Assembly: GCF_001038625.1 (NCBI RefSeq)
Contig: NZ_CP011803.1
Location: 744,001 to 808,000, forward strand
Length of the DNA: 64,000 nucleotides
Direction: 5' to 3'
Source of the DNA: Clostridium carboxidivorans P7
GTDB lineage: Bacteria; Bacillota; Clostridia; Clostridiales; Clostridiaceae
This document shows, one piece after another, positions 18,141-27,231 of the stretch. Positions within the stretch are counted from its first letter, which is position 1. Each line of letters begins with the position of its first letter. Both the position numbers and the translations under genes were made by a program. The notes under the pieces were generated by a model. That model ran no database searches, had not been told where the DNA came from, and saw only the letters and a list, made by a program, of their open reading frames with translations.

Positions 18141-20729
18141 ATGAGTATGAATGAGCAGCAGGAGCTGTTGATAAATGAACTTGAAAAAAATGTTATATTA
18201 CTTGCATCAGCAGGTACTGGCAAAACAGAAACTTTGTCCAAAAGAGTTGCAAATATAATTGACAAGGGGAAGGCTGAGCCTTCACAAATATTGTGTATTA
18301 CTTTTACAAATAAAGCCTGTAAGGAAATTAGAGAGAGAATTGAAGGCATAGTAGGTGCTTCAGCAAAAGACATTACAGTAAAAACATTCCACAGCTTTTG
18401 CTTTGATGTAATTAAGCAGGAAGCTAAAAAAGGAACAGATGTGTTTACTGACTTTACAATTTTTGATGAGGAAGATTGTAGAGAGCTTGTAAAATACTGT
18501 AATTATTTTGATTTTTCAGTTTCAACATTGCAAAAGTTTATTGACACTGTAAAATTGACCATTGCAAAAAATAATATTTATAGTGATGATATTATGGAAG
18601 ATTGCAGTAGGGCTGTTAGTGCTGTTTTTAAAACAAATGAGGATAAGATAAATCAAATATGTACTGAAAAAGGTAATTTGAATTATAGATTAAAAGAAAT
18701 CTTAAGAGATAAAGGAAGTATTTTTGTTAATTCTTATAATTCCTTACTTTACCATAATCATGGTCTTGATTTTGCAGATTTAATAATTAAAGCTAAGGAA
18801 TTATTTAATAACCCGGAAGTAGTTAATTCCTATATAAATAGATACAAATACATAAATATAGATGAAGTTCAAGATACAAGCACGTTGGAGTATTCCATAA
18901 TAGAAAAATTGTTCAAAGGAAATAACGTTCTAATATGTGGAGATAAATTTCAGACAATTTATGGTTGGAGAGGTTCCGAGCCTAATAGGATATTTAAAAG
19001 CTTTAAGGAAAATTATGATCCAAAAGAAATCATATTCACTATAAATTACAGAGCTACAAAAAATTTAACAGAAGCTTCACTAAAATATCTTGAAAATGCC
19101 TTTCCAATAGATATGAAGGATACATATAAAGAAGGTATTCAGTGCGAATCAAAGGATGCTGGAGATAAGATTTCATTAAAGATAGCAGATAATTTAAGAG
19201 AAGAGGCCAGATTTATATATAATGAGGTAATAAATTTAGAAAGAAAAAATGGAAGTGCAGATAATATATGTGTACTCACAAGAGATAATAGATATAATAT
19301 AAATTTAAGTGAACAATTAAAAAGTATTATGAAACCTGAAGCTGTAAATTTTGAATTTATTTTAGTGGATCAATTTAAATTTTTTAGAAGACAGGAAATA
19401 AAGGATGTAATAGCTTTTTTAAAGCTCATTGCAAATAGATATGATTCTATCAGTTTAAAGAGAATAGTGAAGAGACTTCCAACAGGTGTAGGAGATAAAA
19501 CTTTTGAAGCTATTGAATCGGAAAAATATAAAAAGTTAGGTATATCCTTATCAGATTTTATAGATGACAATGTGTTCAAATACGGAGATAAATATTCACT
19601 GCTTATAGATGAATTTCAAAAAGACAATATTATAGTATTTGATGTGGAGAGTACAGGAGTTGATGTGACTGAAGATGAGATTATTCAAATTGCAGCTATT
19701 AAGGTAAATAAAAATGGACAAGTAACAGAGAAATTTGAAAGATTTCTTAAGAATAATAAATCAGTCAAGAATTCAGAGCATGTTCATGGTTTTAGTGATG
19801 AATTCTTAAAGAAAAATGGAGAAGATAAAAATACAGTTTTAAAAGAGTTTGTCAAGTTTTCAGAGGATTCAGTGATAGTTGGGCATAATGTTCAGTATGA
19901 TATCAATATATTGACTAGTGAACTTCAAAGAGCTGGATTGGGTGAACCTAAATTTAAAGCTTTTTATGATACGCTGGATATTTACAGAAGATTTCATCCT
20001 AATTTGCGAAACCATAAGCTTGAAACTTTAAGCCATATATTTGAAACTGAAAATAAACCAAGTCATGATGCAATGGATGATATACAGGCTACGAAGGATA
20101 TTCTTGTAAGAGCCATTAAGGATGATATTGTTCCTACTTCAATGGAGAGAATAGCTTGTATGTCAAAATATTTAAAGGCATTTAACAATATAGCTGACAA
20201 GTTAAATAACCTTTTTAAAGAAGCAGAAGGAAGCAGACCTCATGATATTGTAAATAAAATTGTAAATGGCTTTAGTTTAAAAACTTTATATACTGGTGAT
20301 GAAGGCAAGGAAAAGATTGAAAGGCTTAGAGATTTTTATGTACTTTTAAGGGAGCTTGACAATAAAAATAAAAACAGCAGAGATTCATTATTGGATATTA
20401 TCAGAATAACCTCTCTTTCCAACGGCGAGCTGGAGTCACTTGTTATTAATAGGACTAAAAAGCCTAGAATACCAATAATAACAGTTCACCAGGCAAAAGG
20501 GTTAGAGTATGAAACTGTATTTATATCAGGTGCGCAGCAAAATACATTTCCATCATATATGTCAATAAAATCAAATAACCTGGAAGAAGAAAAGAGAACC
20601 TTTTATGTGGCCATGACAAGAGCTAAAAAACAGCTTTATATTACCTGCAATACTGATGGAAGGTATAAAAGAACAACAAAAAGTGAGTTTATAGATTTAA
20701 TACCATGGAGTTATATAAGTATAGTATGA
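18141..20729 (+). CDS. UvrD/Rep-type superfamily 1 helicase with inserted DEDDh exonuclease domain
   Basis: 862 residues. Helicase motifs in order: Walker A ASAGTGKTETL (Lys28), Ia ITFTNKACKEI, II NIDEVQDTS, III ICGDKFQTIYGWRG, IV TINYRATKN, and near the C-terminus TVHQAKGLEYETVF and RTFYVAMTRAKKQL. Between them, residues about 498-665, is a DnaQ-like 3'-5' exonuclease with DVEST (Asp501, Glu503), GHNVQYDINIL and HDAMDDIQATKD, so all DEDDh residues appear present. Such fusions are expected to unwind and trim DNA during repair. Ribosome binding site GGGGGG. An inverted-repeat element follows the stop directly. Confidence 0.9.
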   Translation: MSMNEQQELLINELEKNVILLASAGTGKTETLSKRVANIIDKGKAEPSQILCITFTNKACKEIRERIEGIVGASAKDITVKTFHSFCFDVIKQEAKKGTDVFTDFTIFDEEDCRELVKYCNYFDFSVSTLQKFIDTVKLTIAKNNIYSDDIMEDCSRAVSAVFKTNEDKINQICTEKGNLNYRLKEILRDKGSIFVNSYNSLLYHNHGLDFADLIIKAKELFNNPEVVNSYINRYKYINIDEVQDTSTLEYSIIEKLFKGNNVLICGDKFQTIYGWRGSEPNRIFKSFKENYDPKEIIFTINYRATKNLTEASLKYLENAFPIDMKDTYKEGIQCESKDAGDKISLKIADNLREEARFIYNEVINLERKNGSADNICVLTRDNRYNINLSEQLKSIMKPEAVNFEFILVDQFKFFRRQEIKDVIAFLKLIANRYDSISLKRIVKRLPTGVGDKTFEAIESEKYKKLGISLSDFIDDNVFKYGDKYSLLIDEFQKDNIIVFDVESTGVDVTEDEIIQIAAIKVNKNGQVTEKFERFLKNNKSVKNSEHVHGFSDEFLKKNGEDKNTVLKEFVKFSEDSVIVGHNVQYDINILTSELQRAGLGEPKFKAFYDTLDIYRRFHPNLRNHKLETLSHIFETENKPSHDAMDDIQATKDILVRAIKDDIVPTSMERIACMSKYLKAFNNIADKLNNLFKEAEGSRPHDIVNKIVNGFSLKTLYTGDEGKEKIERLRDFYVLLRELDNKNKNSRDSLLDIIRITSLSNGELESLVINRTKKPRIPIITVHQAKGLEYETVFISGAQQNTFPSYMSIKSNNLEEEKRTFYVAMTRAKKQLYITCNTDGRYKRTTKSEFIDLIPWSYISIV

Positions 20730-21016
20730 TAAGTACATTGTGACACAACTTTTTTCAGAGGACATTTGACAGAGGACAGAGGACAATGAAGGTGAGTTTT
20801 CCTCCTTATGTCAGAAAACTAATTTATTTTTAAAGCTTGTTTTGTTAACACAAAACAAGCTTTAAATTTATATAGGTCAGCAATGTTTCGCTTTAGCGAA
20901 ACGAGTCATCAGAAATTTAATTAAAGATTTTTAGCAGCGCAGCGGAGAAAAATCATCCTTCACTGTCCTCTGTCAATTGTCATCTGTCCTCTGAAAAAGT
21001 TGTGCCGCATCATGCT
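20722..21016. repeat. MITE-like structured element with about 55-70-bp terminal inverted repeats
   Basis: The left arm (about 20722-20792) and right arm (about 20953-21016) are imperfect inverted copies. Both contain CACAACTTTTTTCAGAGGACA-like sequence and repeated heptads of the type GACAGAG or TGTCCTC. Inside are a long hairpin (829-844 with 851-866 of 20 kb, 16 bp), a second hairpin (20885-20892 with 20895-20902) and a third (20926-20932 with 20948-20954). No ORF. It resembles small non-autonomous repeats scattered in clostridial genomes. The first internal hairpin may also terminate the helicase transcript. Confidence 0.65.
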
Positions 21017-21034
21017 TATATTGCCAAAATTGAG

Positions 21035-22372
21035 TTAATCAATATTATCATCTGATTTTTTAAATTTATTCTTTCTAGACAAATATACAGGATAACCTAT
21101 TATAGTAAGCACAATACCTATTCCAGCATTCATTGGTTGAGTAAATAAAGTATTTAATATTATATAAGCTCCTCCCAAGATAGCTATAGCTGGTACTATA
21201 GGATATAATGGTACCTTGTATGGTCTTGGAAGATCTGGTTTGTTTTTTCTAAGTACAAACACTGCAAGGAATGTCATAACATAGAAAATCCATATTACAA
21301 AAATTAAAAGGTCTGTTAATTGGTCAAACTTACCTGAAAATACTAATAGTATTGATATAATAGTTAATAATATGCCTGAATTTATTGGTGTTTTAAATGT
21401 AGGATGTAATTTTGCGAGCCAAGCACTTCCTGGTAATTTATTTTCTACAGCCATTGCATATGGAATTCTCATTCCTGTTAATATATATCCATTTAATGCT
21501 CCAAATATAGAAATTAATATACCTACAGTTATAAGCTTACCGCCTGCTGGTCCAAAGATTATAGTTGCAACATCAGCTGCTGGTGTTTTTGTTCCTGCAA
21601 GAGCAGTTGCTGGTAATACAAATAAATAAGCTACATTTATTAATAAATAAACTGCCATAACTAATGATAATCCACCAACAATTGCTTTAGGTAAATCTTT
21701 ACCTGGATTCTTCATTTCTCCTGATATGGCTCCAACATTTATCCAACCATCATAAGCAAACATTGTAGCTACCAAAGCTGAACCAAGACTTGTGCCTATA
21801 GGGTGATTAACAGCTGTCATTGGGAATAATCTTGCTGCACCACCACCACCTTTCATGAGTCCAACTACTATAATTGCAAACAGTGGTATCAATTTACAAA
21901 CTGTAGCTACAGTTTGAATAGCTCCACCTGTTTTTGATCCCAATGAATTCATACATGTTAAAAATATTATAACTATAATTGCTATTATGTTTAACATTGA
22001 GTCATTTAAACCTAATAATGATATAACCTGTGTGGAAAATATTATGGCAAGTGCAGCTATATTAGCTGGAAAATATATAACCGTTTGAGCCCAACCTAAA
22101 AGATATCCCCAAACATCTCCATAAGTTTCCTCTAAGTATGCTACCATACCACCTGTTCTAGGTATTGCTGCAGATATTTCAGCAGCTGTAAGTCCGCCTG
22201 CTATAGATATAATTCCACCTAAAATCCAAGCCATCATGCCTAAGCCTGGTGCTCCAGTTGATGAAAATACTGCCCTAGGTTTAAAGAATACACCTGAACC
22301 GATAACCATACCGATAACGATTGCAAGAGCAGGAACGAGACCAATCTCCTTTTTTAATTCGCTTTTGTTCAT
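21035..22372 (-). CDS. Amino acid permease, APC superfamily (glycine-responsive)
   Basis: 445 residues, about 12 TM helices. The first helix IVIGMVIGSGVFFKPR and the AAEISAAIPRTGGMVAYLEETYG loop mark the L-type/SteT-YkbA branch of APC exchangers. A tandem glycine riboswitch with terminator lies in its leader (22592-22805), so the natural substrate is probably glycine or a close relative such as serine or alanine. This is inferred from regulation, not from the protein. AAGGAGG lies 8 nt before the ATG. It stands alone, transcribed toward the inverted-repeat element. Confidence 0.9.
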   Translation of the reverse strand: MNKSELKKEIGLVPALAIVIGMVIGSGVFFKPRAVFSSTGAPGLGMMAWILGGIISIAGGLTAAEISAAIPRTGGMVAYLEETYGDVWGYLLGWAQTVIYFPANIAALAIIFSTQVISLLGLNDSMLNIIAIIVIIFLTCMNSLGSKTGGAIQTVATVCKLIPLFAIIVVGLMKGGGGAARLFPMTAVNHPIGTSLGSALVATMFAYDGWINVGAISGEMKNPGKDLPKAIVGGLSLVMAVYLLINVAYLFVLPATALAGTKTPAADVATIIFGPAGGKLITVGILISIFGALNGYILTGMRIPYAMAVENKLPGSAWLAKLHPTFKTPINSGILLTIISILLVFSGKFDQLTDLLIFVIWIFYVMTFLAVFVLRKNKPDLPRPYKVPLYPIVPAIAILGGAYIILNTLFTQPMNAGIGIVLTIIGYPVYLSRKNKFKKSDDNID

Positions 22373-22591
22373 TTTTACATTACCTCCTTAGAAATTTTAG
22401 ATTGCGATAATTTCTTACCGCAGTAAAATATTAATATTATTTTTACCTTGAATTAAGATGTTATAACATTAGTATTTGTTTAATCATCTTAAAATAACAA
22501 AGCAAAATAATTTGGATAACTTGTTTCGCTTCATTGGTTAGTCTACTCTAGTTTTATATTGTGTATTCATGCAGCATTAATAATTTTAAAC

Positions 22592-22632
22592 AATAAAAAA
22601 GGACATGAGAGCAAAACTGCCACACATGTCCT
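22592..22632 (-). terminator. Riboswitch expression-platform terminator
   Basis: On the minus strand AGGACATG (22632-22625) pairs with CATGTCCT (22607-22600), followed by six U residues. The 5' arm shares two bases with the P1 stem of the second glycine aptamer (22631-22635), so ligand binding can compete with termination: an ON switch for the permease. Confidence 0.8.
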
Positions 22633-22805
22633 CTGTATCTTTACCTGAGAGCTTCGATAATTAATTATCTTACACCATGGGTTCTGTTTAAAACAGTATC
22701 TTCAGAGTTTCGTCTTATATCGCTCCTGGTACCTGAAAGTTTCTGATATAGCTGTGGAACTATAGCATTGCTTCTTCGGTTAACAAATGTTATCTCACGA
22801 TATAA
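22631..22805 (-). promoter_or_regulatory. Tandem glycine riboswitch upstream of the APC permease
   Basis: Read on the minus strand. Aptamer 1 (22805-22715) is closed by an 8-bp P1 (TTATATCG with CGATATAA) and has the conserved ACCGAAGAAGCAA and CTTTCAGGTACCAGGA segments. Aptamer 2 (about 22710-22631) is closed by CTCTG/CAGAG and has CTCTCAGGTAAAGAT, but its usual ACCGAAGGxGCAA segment reads ACCCATGGTGTAAG, a clear divergence. The two aptamers are joined by a short linker, as in classical cooperative glycine riboswitches. Confidence 0.85.
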
Positions 22806-22866
22806 TCATTCGATCCATATTAATTTATCGTAATTATATCATCAATTCAAACAATTTGCAATATTT

Positions 22867-23028
22867 TTATTCAGTAGTTTCAAATTGATCTTTACCTACA
22901 CCACATAATGGGCATACCCAATCTTCAGGAATACCTTCAAAAGATGTTCCTGGAGCTACGCCATTATCAGGATCACCTTGTTCGGGATCATAAATATATC
23001 CACATACAACACATACATATTTTTGCAT
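22867..23028 (-). CDS. Rubredoxin
   Basis: 53 residues, standard size. Iron ligands are the two CX2C pairs in [11 protein letters not shown] and [10 protein letters not shown], giving a one-iron Fe(Cys)4 centre for single-electron transfer, often in oxygen and peroxide detoxification in anaerobes. The ATG at 23028 follows AAGGAGG; the longer upstream frame has no ribosome binding site. Monocistronic, upstream of the riboswitch-controlled permease and downstream of the ABC operon on the same strand. Confidence 0.96.
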   Translation of the reverse strand: MQKYVCVVCGYIYDPEQGDPDNGVAPGTSFEGIPEDWVCPLCGVGKDQFETTE

Positions 23029-23126
23029 AAAAATACCTCCTTGTTTAATTCGTAATATTAACAGTGTTTCACAATTGGGCAAAATAATACAATAAATTTG
23101 CAATAATCAATGTCATTTTATGCATT

Positions 23127-25370
23127 TTATTCCATTGGGGATTTTAGAGCTTCAGCCATGGAAATTTTATTTATTTTTTTCCTGCTTAATAACTTTGAGA
23201 GCTTATAAGTTAAATATATAATAATAAAGCCAACTATAACATAAATGTAATTTATAGTTACTGGAAAGGATACATTCATATCTTTGGTCATTGACTTAAA
23301 GAGAGCATGCATAGAGGCAAGAAGCAGCGGTACTCCAATAATATAGCCTAGTACAACTATAAAAGAAGAACTGTTTAAAATTAGAGAATAAACCTCTTTA
23401 TTTCTATAGCCTAGAACCTTCATAAGAGATATATTTTCTTTATTTTCCTCTATTGTAAGAGCAGTAACAACATATATTACTATAAGTCCAATTATAAAGG
23501 ACATAAAAGCTATACCACCTACAACAGCCTGAAGTGGCTTTGTCATTGTGTTAAAGGCATTTCTCATATCATCAACTGTTACAAAGGCCAGCAGTTTGTT
23601 TTCTGGAATAGACAATCTTTCTGTACTCCAAAGTCCAGTATAACTGCCAGGAGGAAACTTAAGCATGGCATTAAGCTTATCAAGAGGTATATAAATATAG
23701 CTGCCTACATAGGTTTCAGCAATATCATCAATAGTTATGCTGTATTCTTTTGAATCAAGCCTGTTAATAGTCTTAATAGTCTCCTTTGGATTTATGTTAA
23801 GCTTATCAGCTAGGGGTCTTGTTATAATAACTTTATCCGATTTCAGTAGATTTCCTGCTTTGTTTTTAAAGTAAATATACTTAGAATCAGAACTTACTCC
23901 ATAGACTGTAAAAGTTAGATTATTATCTGATTTAAGTGTAAAAGGTACTTCAGAGAAGGCTTCTCCTTTCTCTGGTTTGCCATTTTGGACAGAATTGAAC
24001 ACATACTGATAGTTATATTTAAAGGCTTCACTAAAGGAATTTTTCATAAGATAATCTAAAGAACTTTTTGCTGTAAAACCCATTAAAAGCAGCATAGTTG
24101 CCATAATAATGCCAAGCATAAGAAATATACTTCTTGGTATGCTTCTAAGTAATTCTCTTATTTGAAACTTAGTATTAAAACCTAATTTATCAAGTTTTAT
24201 ATTTTTTTCTATAAAGCCAACCTTATTCTTTTCTCTTCCACCTCTCATAAGCTCAACTGGTGAAGCTTTAAGTGATTTGTTTACTATAAAATAGCTGCAG
24301 ATAATCAAAAAGACTACAGGAAGCAGAATACTCATTATCAAATAACTTATATCAAAGCTTAAAGAGCCTACAGGTATATTAAAGTAGGATACATAATAGG
24401 AAATCATAGGTTTTAAGGTTATTATACCAAGTATAGTTCCAAGTATACCGCCTAATAATGAGACAGCTAAAGGATACATAAGATAATGTTTCATAATTTC
24501 TCTTTTTCTATAACCTAGTGCATAAAGAGTTCCTATAATAGCAGCTTCTCTTTTTAACATTCTTAGCATTATTATACCAGTTAGAATACAGGTAAGGATT
24601 AGTATACTCATAGGCATAGAAGAGCTCATCTTATCAATTCCAGAAAGCTTTGCAGTCATATAAGTCACTCTTGGATTATCAGTTACGTTCATCCAGCTTA
24701 AAATAATAATATTTTTGCTTCTTAGGTAATCCTTAAGCTCAGATGTTTTTTTGCTTAAATTACTTCTATCGCCGTTAAATCTTACAGCATAAAAGCTATT
24801 TCCTCTGTTTATATTATTAAAATCATATTTATCAATTACTGCAATACCAAAGCTATTTGGATTATTCATAATATCTGACTCTGATTTTAGAGGATATATA
24901 TAATTTGGCATAGACATAAAACCAGAAATAGTAAAATTCTGATTATATAGTTTTATAGTGCTGCCAATATTCAACTTATTAGCTTTTGCATAAGAGGGAT
25001 CAATAAGGATACCCCCATTACTTAAATTTTTGCCTTCAATTATTGCAGGTATGTTAACTTTGGTATTTTCCCTAAAGATTCTTAAGGTTTTATGTTCTGA
25101 TATGGAATAATCAAAGGACTTTGTCTCTTCAAGACTCATATTAAACCTTGCTTCTAAGGATTCTGGATTGTCTAATTTTTTGCTTGTCATAAAGGTTGCA
25201 TCTTCTTGCTTATAGTCTCTTTCAAAAGAAGATAATAATACTGATAAATTTACAGAAACCAAATTAAACATTGTAAAAAGTAGACAGCTAAAGATAATAA
25301 GCAGCAAGGAACCAAGGTATTGAGATTTACTTTCCAGCATGGTTCTCTTAATTTTTTTATTTATAATCAT
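23127..25370 (-). CDS. ABC transporter permease, FtsX/MacB type
   Basis: 747 residues. An N-terminal TM (about 17-38) is followed by a large extracytoplasmic domain, then a first FtsX core (about residues 250-370), a second extracytoplasmic region and a second FtsX core at the C-terminus (about 620-740). This layout belongs to mechanotransmission-type exporters of peptides or lipoproteins. The start ATG overlaps the stop of the ATPase gene (TAATG), indicating translational coupling; an in-frame GTG six bases earlier was rejected. Forms a two-gene operon with the ATPase. The last 17 codons also exist as a relic copy at 26433. Confidence 0.88.
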   Translation of the reverse strand: MIINKKIKRTMLESKSQYLGSLLLIIFSCLLFTMFNLVSVNLSVLLSSFERDYKQEDATFMTSKKLDNPESLEARFNMSLEETKSFDYSISEHKTLRIFRENTKVNIPAIIEGKNLSNGGILIDPSYAKANKLNIGSTIKLYNQNFTISGFMSMPNYIYPLKSESDIMNNPNSFGIAVIDKYDFNNINRGNSFYAVRFNGDRSNLSKKTSELKDYLRSKNIIILSWMNVTDNPRVTYMTAKLSGIDKMSSSMPMSILILTCILTGIIMLRMLKREAAIIGTLYALGYRKREIMKHYLMYPLAVSLLGGILGTILGIITLKPMISYYVSYFNIPVGSLSFDISYLIMSILLPVVFLIICSYFIVNKSLKASPVELMRGGREKNKVGFIEKNIKLDKLGFNTKFQIRELLRSIPRSIFLMLGIIMATMLLLMGFTAKSSLDYLMKNSFSEAFKYNYQYVFNSVQNGKPEKGEAFSEVPFTLKSDNNLTFTVYGVSSDSKYIYFKNKAGNLLKSDKVIITRPLADKLNINPKETIKTINRLDSKEYSITIDDIAETYVGSYIYIPLDKLNAMLKFPPGSYTGLWSTERLSIPENKLLAFVTVDDMRNAFNTMTKPLQAVVGGIAFMSFIIGLIVIYVVTALTIEENKENISLMKVLGYRNKEVYSLILNSSSFIVVLGYIIGVPLLLASMHALFKSMTKDMNVSFPVTINYIYVIVGFIIIYLTYKLSKLLSRKKINKISMAEALKSPME

Positions 25371-26068
25371 TACCACTCAATCCTTTCTGCAGGAATAATC
25401 TCTTTGCTCACTACACTATCTACGATTTCTCCACTTCTTACCCTATAGACTCTATTTGCCATAGAACTGATTGCATTATTGTGTGTTATCATAAGTATAG
25501 TTGAACCAAAATCCTTATTAATTCTCTGAAGAAGTTTTAATATGTCCCTGGAGGTTGAAAAATCAAGGGCACCAGTTGGTTCATCGCATAGTAAAAGCTT
25601 TGGATTTTTAACTATTGCCCTTGCAATAGAGATTCTTTGCTGTTCACCACCGCTTAATTCTCTTGGAAATCTATATTTTTTATCAAGCATACCTACGGCT
25701 TTTAAAACTTCATCAGTATTAAGTGGGGAACTGCTTATATTTGAAACAACCTCTATGTTTTCTCCTGCAGTTAGATTAGGTATTAAGTTGTAAAATTGAA
25801 ATATAAAACCTACATTTTTTCTTCTGTAGTCCGTAAGTTCATTATCATTTAGTTTAGTAATTTCAAGATTATCTACTAAAACAGTACCAAAGTCACATTT
25901 ATCAATTCCACCTATAATATTGAGAAGAGTTGATTTGCCAGAACCAGAAGGACCAAGTATAACTCCAATTTCACCTTTATCTAAATTCATTCCCACACCA
26001 TTCAAAACAGTGGTAGTTATATCAGTTGTTTTATAGCTTTTCTTTAAATTTTCCACTATTAAAAACAT
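25370..26068 (-). CDS. ABC transporter ATP-binding protein, LolD/MacB type
   Basis: 232 residues. Walker A GPSGSGKSTLL, Q-loop FIFQFYNLIPNLT, signature LSGGEQQRISIARAI, Walker B LLLCDEPTGALD and H-loop ITHN are complete. It energises the FtsX-type permease encoded next with overlapping stop and start. The family exports antimicrobial peptides, lipoproteins or signals. A 31-residue peptide gene begins 210 bp away on the other strand and could be cargo or trigger, but only position supports that. Confidence 0.93.
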   Translation of the reverse strand: MFLIVENLKKSYKTTDITTTVLNGVGMNLDKGEIGVILGPSGSGKSTLLNIIGGIDKCDFGTVLVDNLEITKLNDNELTDYRRKNVGFIFQFYNLIPNLTAGENIEVVSNISSSPLNTDEVLKAVGMLDKKYRFPRELSGGEQQRISIARAIVKNPKLLLCDEPTGALDFSTSRDILKLLQRINKDFGSTILMITHNNAISSMANRVYRVRSGEIVDSVVSKEIIPAERIEW

Positions 26069-26221
26069 CTATTTTATTCCTTTCATCATTTTCATTGTTA
26101 TTAGTTTAAACATAGGAGGGAGTTTTATTCTACACTAATTGATCATATTGACAGTAACTTATAAGTAACATAAGATTCAAGTCTGAAGATTTTGACATGT
26201 GAACAAATTTAACTTTTCTTC

Positions 26222-26250
26222 ATAACACCTACATAACTTTAGATTATAAT
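26222..26250 (+). promoter_or_regulatory. Candidate promoter of the micropeptide gene
   Basis: ATAACA at 26222-26227 (four of six bases of TTGACA) and a perfect TATAAT at 26245-26250 are separated by 17 bp. TAGGAGGTG follows about 14 bp downstream of the -10. Confidence 0.5.
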
Positions 26251-26278
26251 TAGAACATAATTTGTAGGAGGTGTTGAA

Positions 26279-26374
26279 ATGATAGGACAAGCTTTAGCTC
26301 AATGCATTCATATGTGTGGTATGTACGGACAAGATTTAGCCAATTGCATCTCAATGATGTTAGGTTTAAAATAA
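26279..26374 (+). CDS. 31-residue peptide with internal tandem repeat
   Basis: ATG at 26279 with a strong TAGGAGGTG seven nt upstream, TAA at 26372, then a terminator. The peptide is built of two similar halves, GQALAQCIHMCGM and GQDLANCISMMLGL, with three Cys (9, 13, 23), six Met and only one Lys and one Asp. It has no obvious signal peptide and could form an amphipathic helix. It lies between an ABC exporter operon (divergent) and a relic of a second FtsX permease, which suggests an exported or sensed peptide, but function is unknown. It is too short for standard gene callers. Confidence 0.6.
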   Translation: MIGQALAQCIHMCGMYGQDLANCISMMLGLK

Positions 26375-26385
26375 GGCTTTTTATG

Positions 26386-26424
26386 AAGGCTCGTGTTTTA
26401 AATTAATAACATGAGCCTTTTTAT
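26386..26424 (+). terminator. Intrinsic terminator of the micropeptide gene
   Basis: AAGGCTCGTGTT (26386-26397) pairs with AACATGAGCCTT (26408-26419, one G-U type mismatch), followed by TTTTTATT. Confidence 0.8.
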
Positions 26425-26432
26425 TATTTAGC

Positions 26433-26483
26433 TTATTCCACTTGGAATTTTATGGCTTCAATCATGGAAATTCTATTTATTTT
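26433..26483 (-). pseudogene. C-terminal relic of a second FtsX-type ABC permease
   Basis: Seventeen codons (KINRISMIEAIKFQVE then stop) match the end of the intact permease at 23127 (KINKISMAEALKSPME), and the DNA matches over about 50 bp. The fragment begins inside the stop region of the GNAT gene, so that gene replaced the rest of the permease. Confidence 0.7.
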
Positions 26484-27004
26484 AGTTCAGTATGCTTGTC
26501 TGATGTTAGAATATATAGCACATCAACCAATTGTTTTTGCATAATTTGGCAAGTACATTCATCATCATTACATATAAATCCATTAGACTCATAAAAATTT
26601 CTTGCATTAATATTTTCTTTTAGTACCCACAAATAAAAATTTTTATAACCCTCTATTTTCATGTCAATTATAGCGGTCTGTAATAATTTTTGTCCATAAC
26701 CTTTTCTAAAATAATCTGGGAGTAAATAAATAGAAATTATTTCTCCCCAATCAGTAAATTTATCATCTCTTGCTTTACCGTAAGCAACACATCCTACTGG
26801 TAGTGCATTTTCATAGATAATTTGTGCTGTTATTAGATTATTTTTTATACGATTTTCAAAGGATGATACCCAAAAATCAAGTTTTAATTCATCTAAATAT
26901 TTTTGTGGTACTATACCTTTGTAGGCGGACTTCCAACTTAGAGCATATATATTACTAATCACATTTGCATCATTTAAAGTTGCTTTTTTTAATGTAACAT
27001 CCAT
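26477..27004 (-). CDS. GNAT family N-acetyltransferase
   Basis: 175 residues, typical single-domain GNAT. Beta-strand/acetyl-CoA loop ISIYLLPDYFRKGYGQKLLQ (Q/RxxGxG/A type) and the C-terminal NARNFYESNGF are standard. The N-terminus VTLKKATLNDANVISNIYALSWKSAY is the usual alpha1 pattern. The C-terminal tail from about residue 150 is unusual (DDECTCQIM then about 20 residues). Its stop codon overlaps the permease relic, a recombination scar. Acceptor unknown. Confidence 0.88.
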   Translation of the reverse strand: MDVTLKKATLNDANVISNIYALSWKSAYKGIVPQKYLDELKLDFWVSSFENRIKNNLITAQIIYENALPVGCVAYGKARDDKFTDWGEIISIYLLPDYFRKGYGQKLLQTAIIDMKIEGYKNFYLWVLKENINARNFYESNGFICNDDECTCQIMQKQLVDVLYILTSDKHTELK

Positions 27005-27231
27005 TTTATCACCTTCTAAGTTTTCTTGACACTTAATATGTCATACTTGTCTACAATTGTCAATTTGTTTGATTAAATATAATATAAAAAGTTAAAGAAT
27101 ATTTGAAAAGAAGGCTATATTTGTACAGCTAATCTAATATTTGTAAGCTATATTATTATCCAGTATAATTATATTAGTGTAAAATAGTAATTTACTATGA
27201 AGAAAATTCATACTAGGTGAAAGGAATTTGT

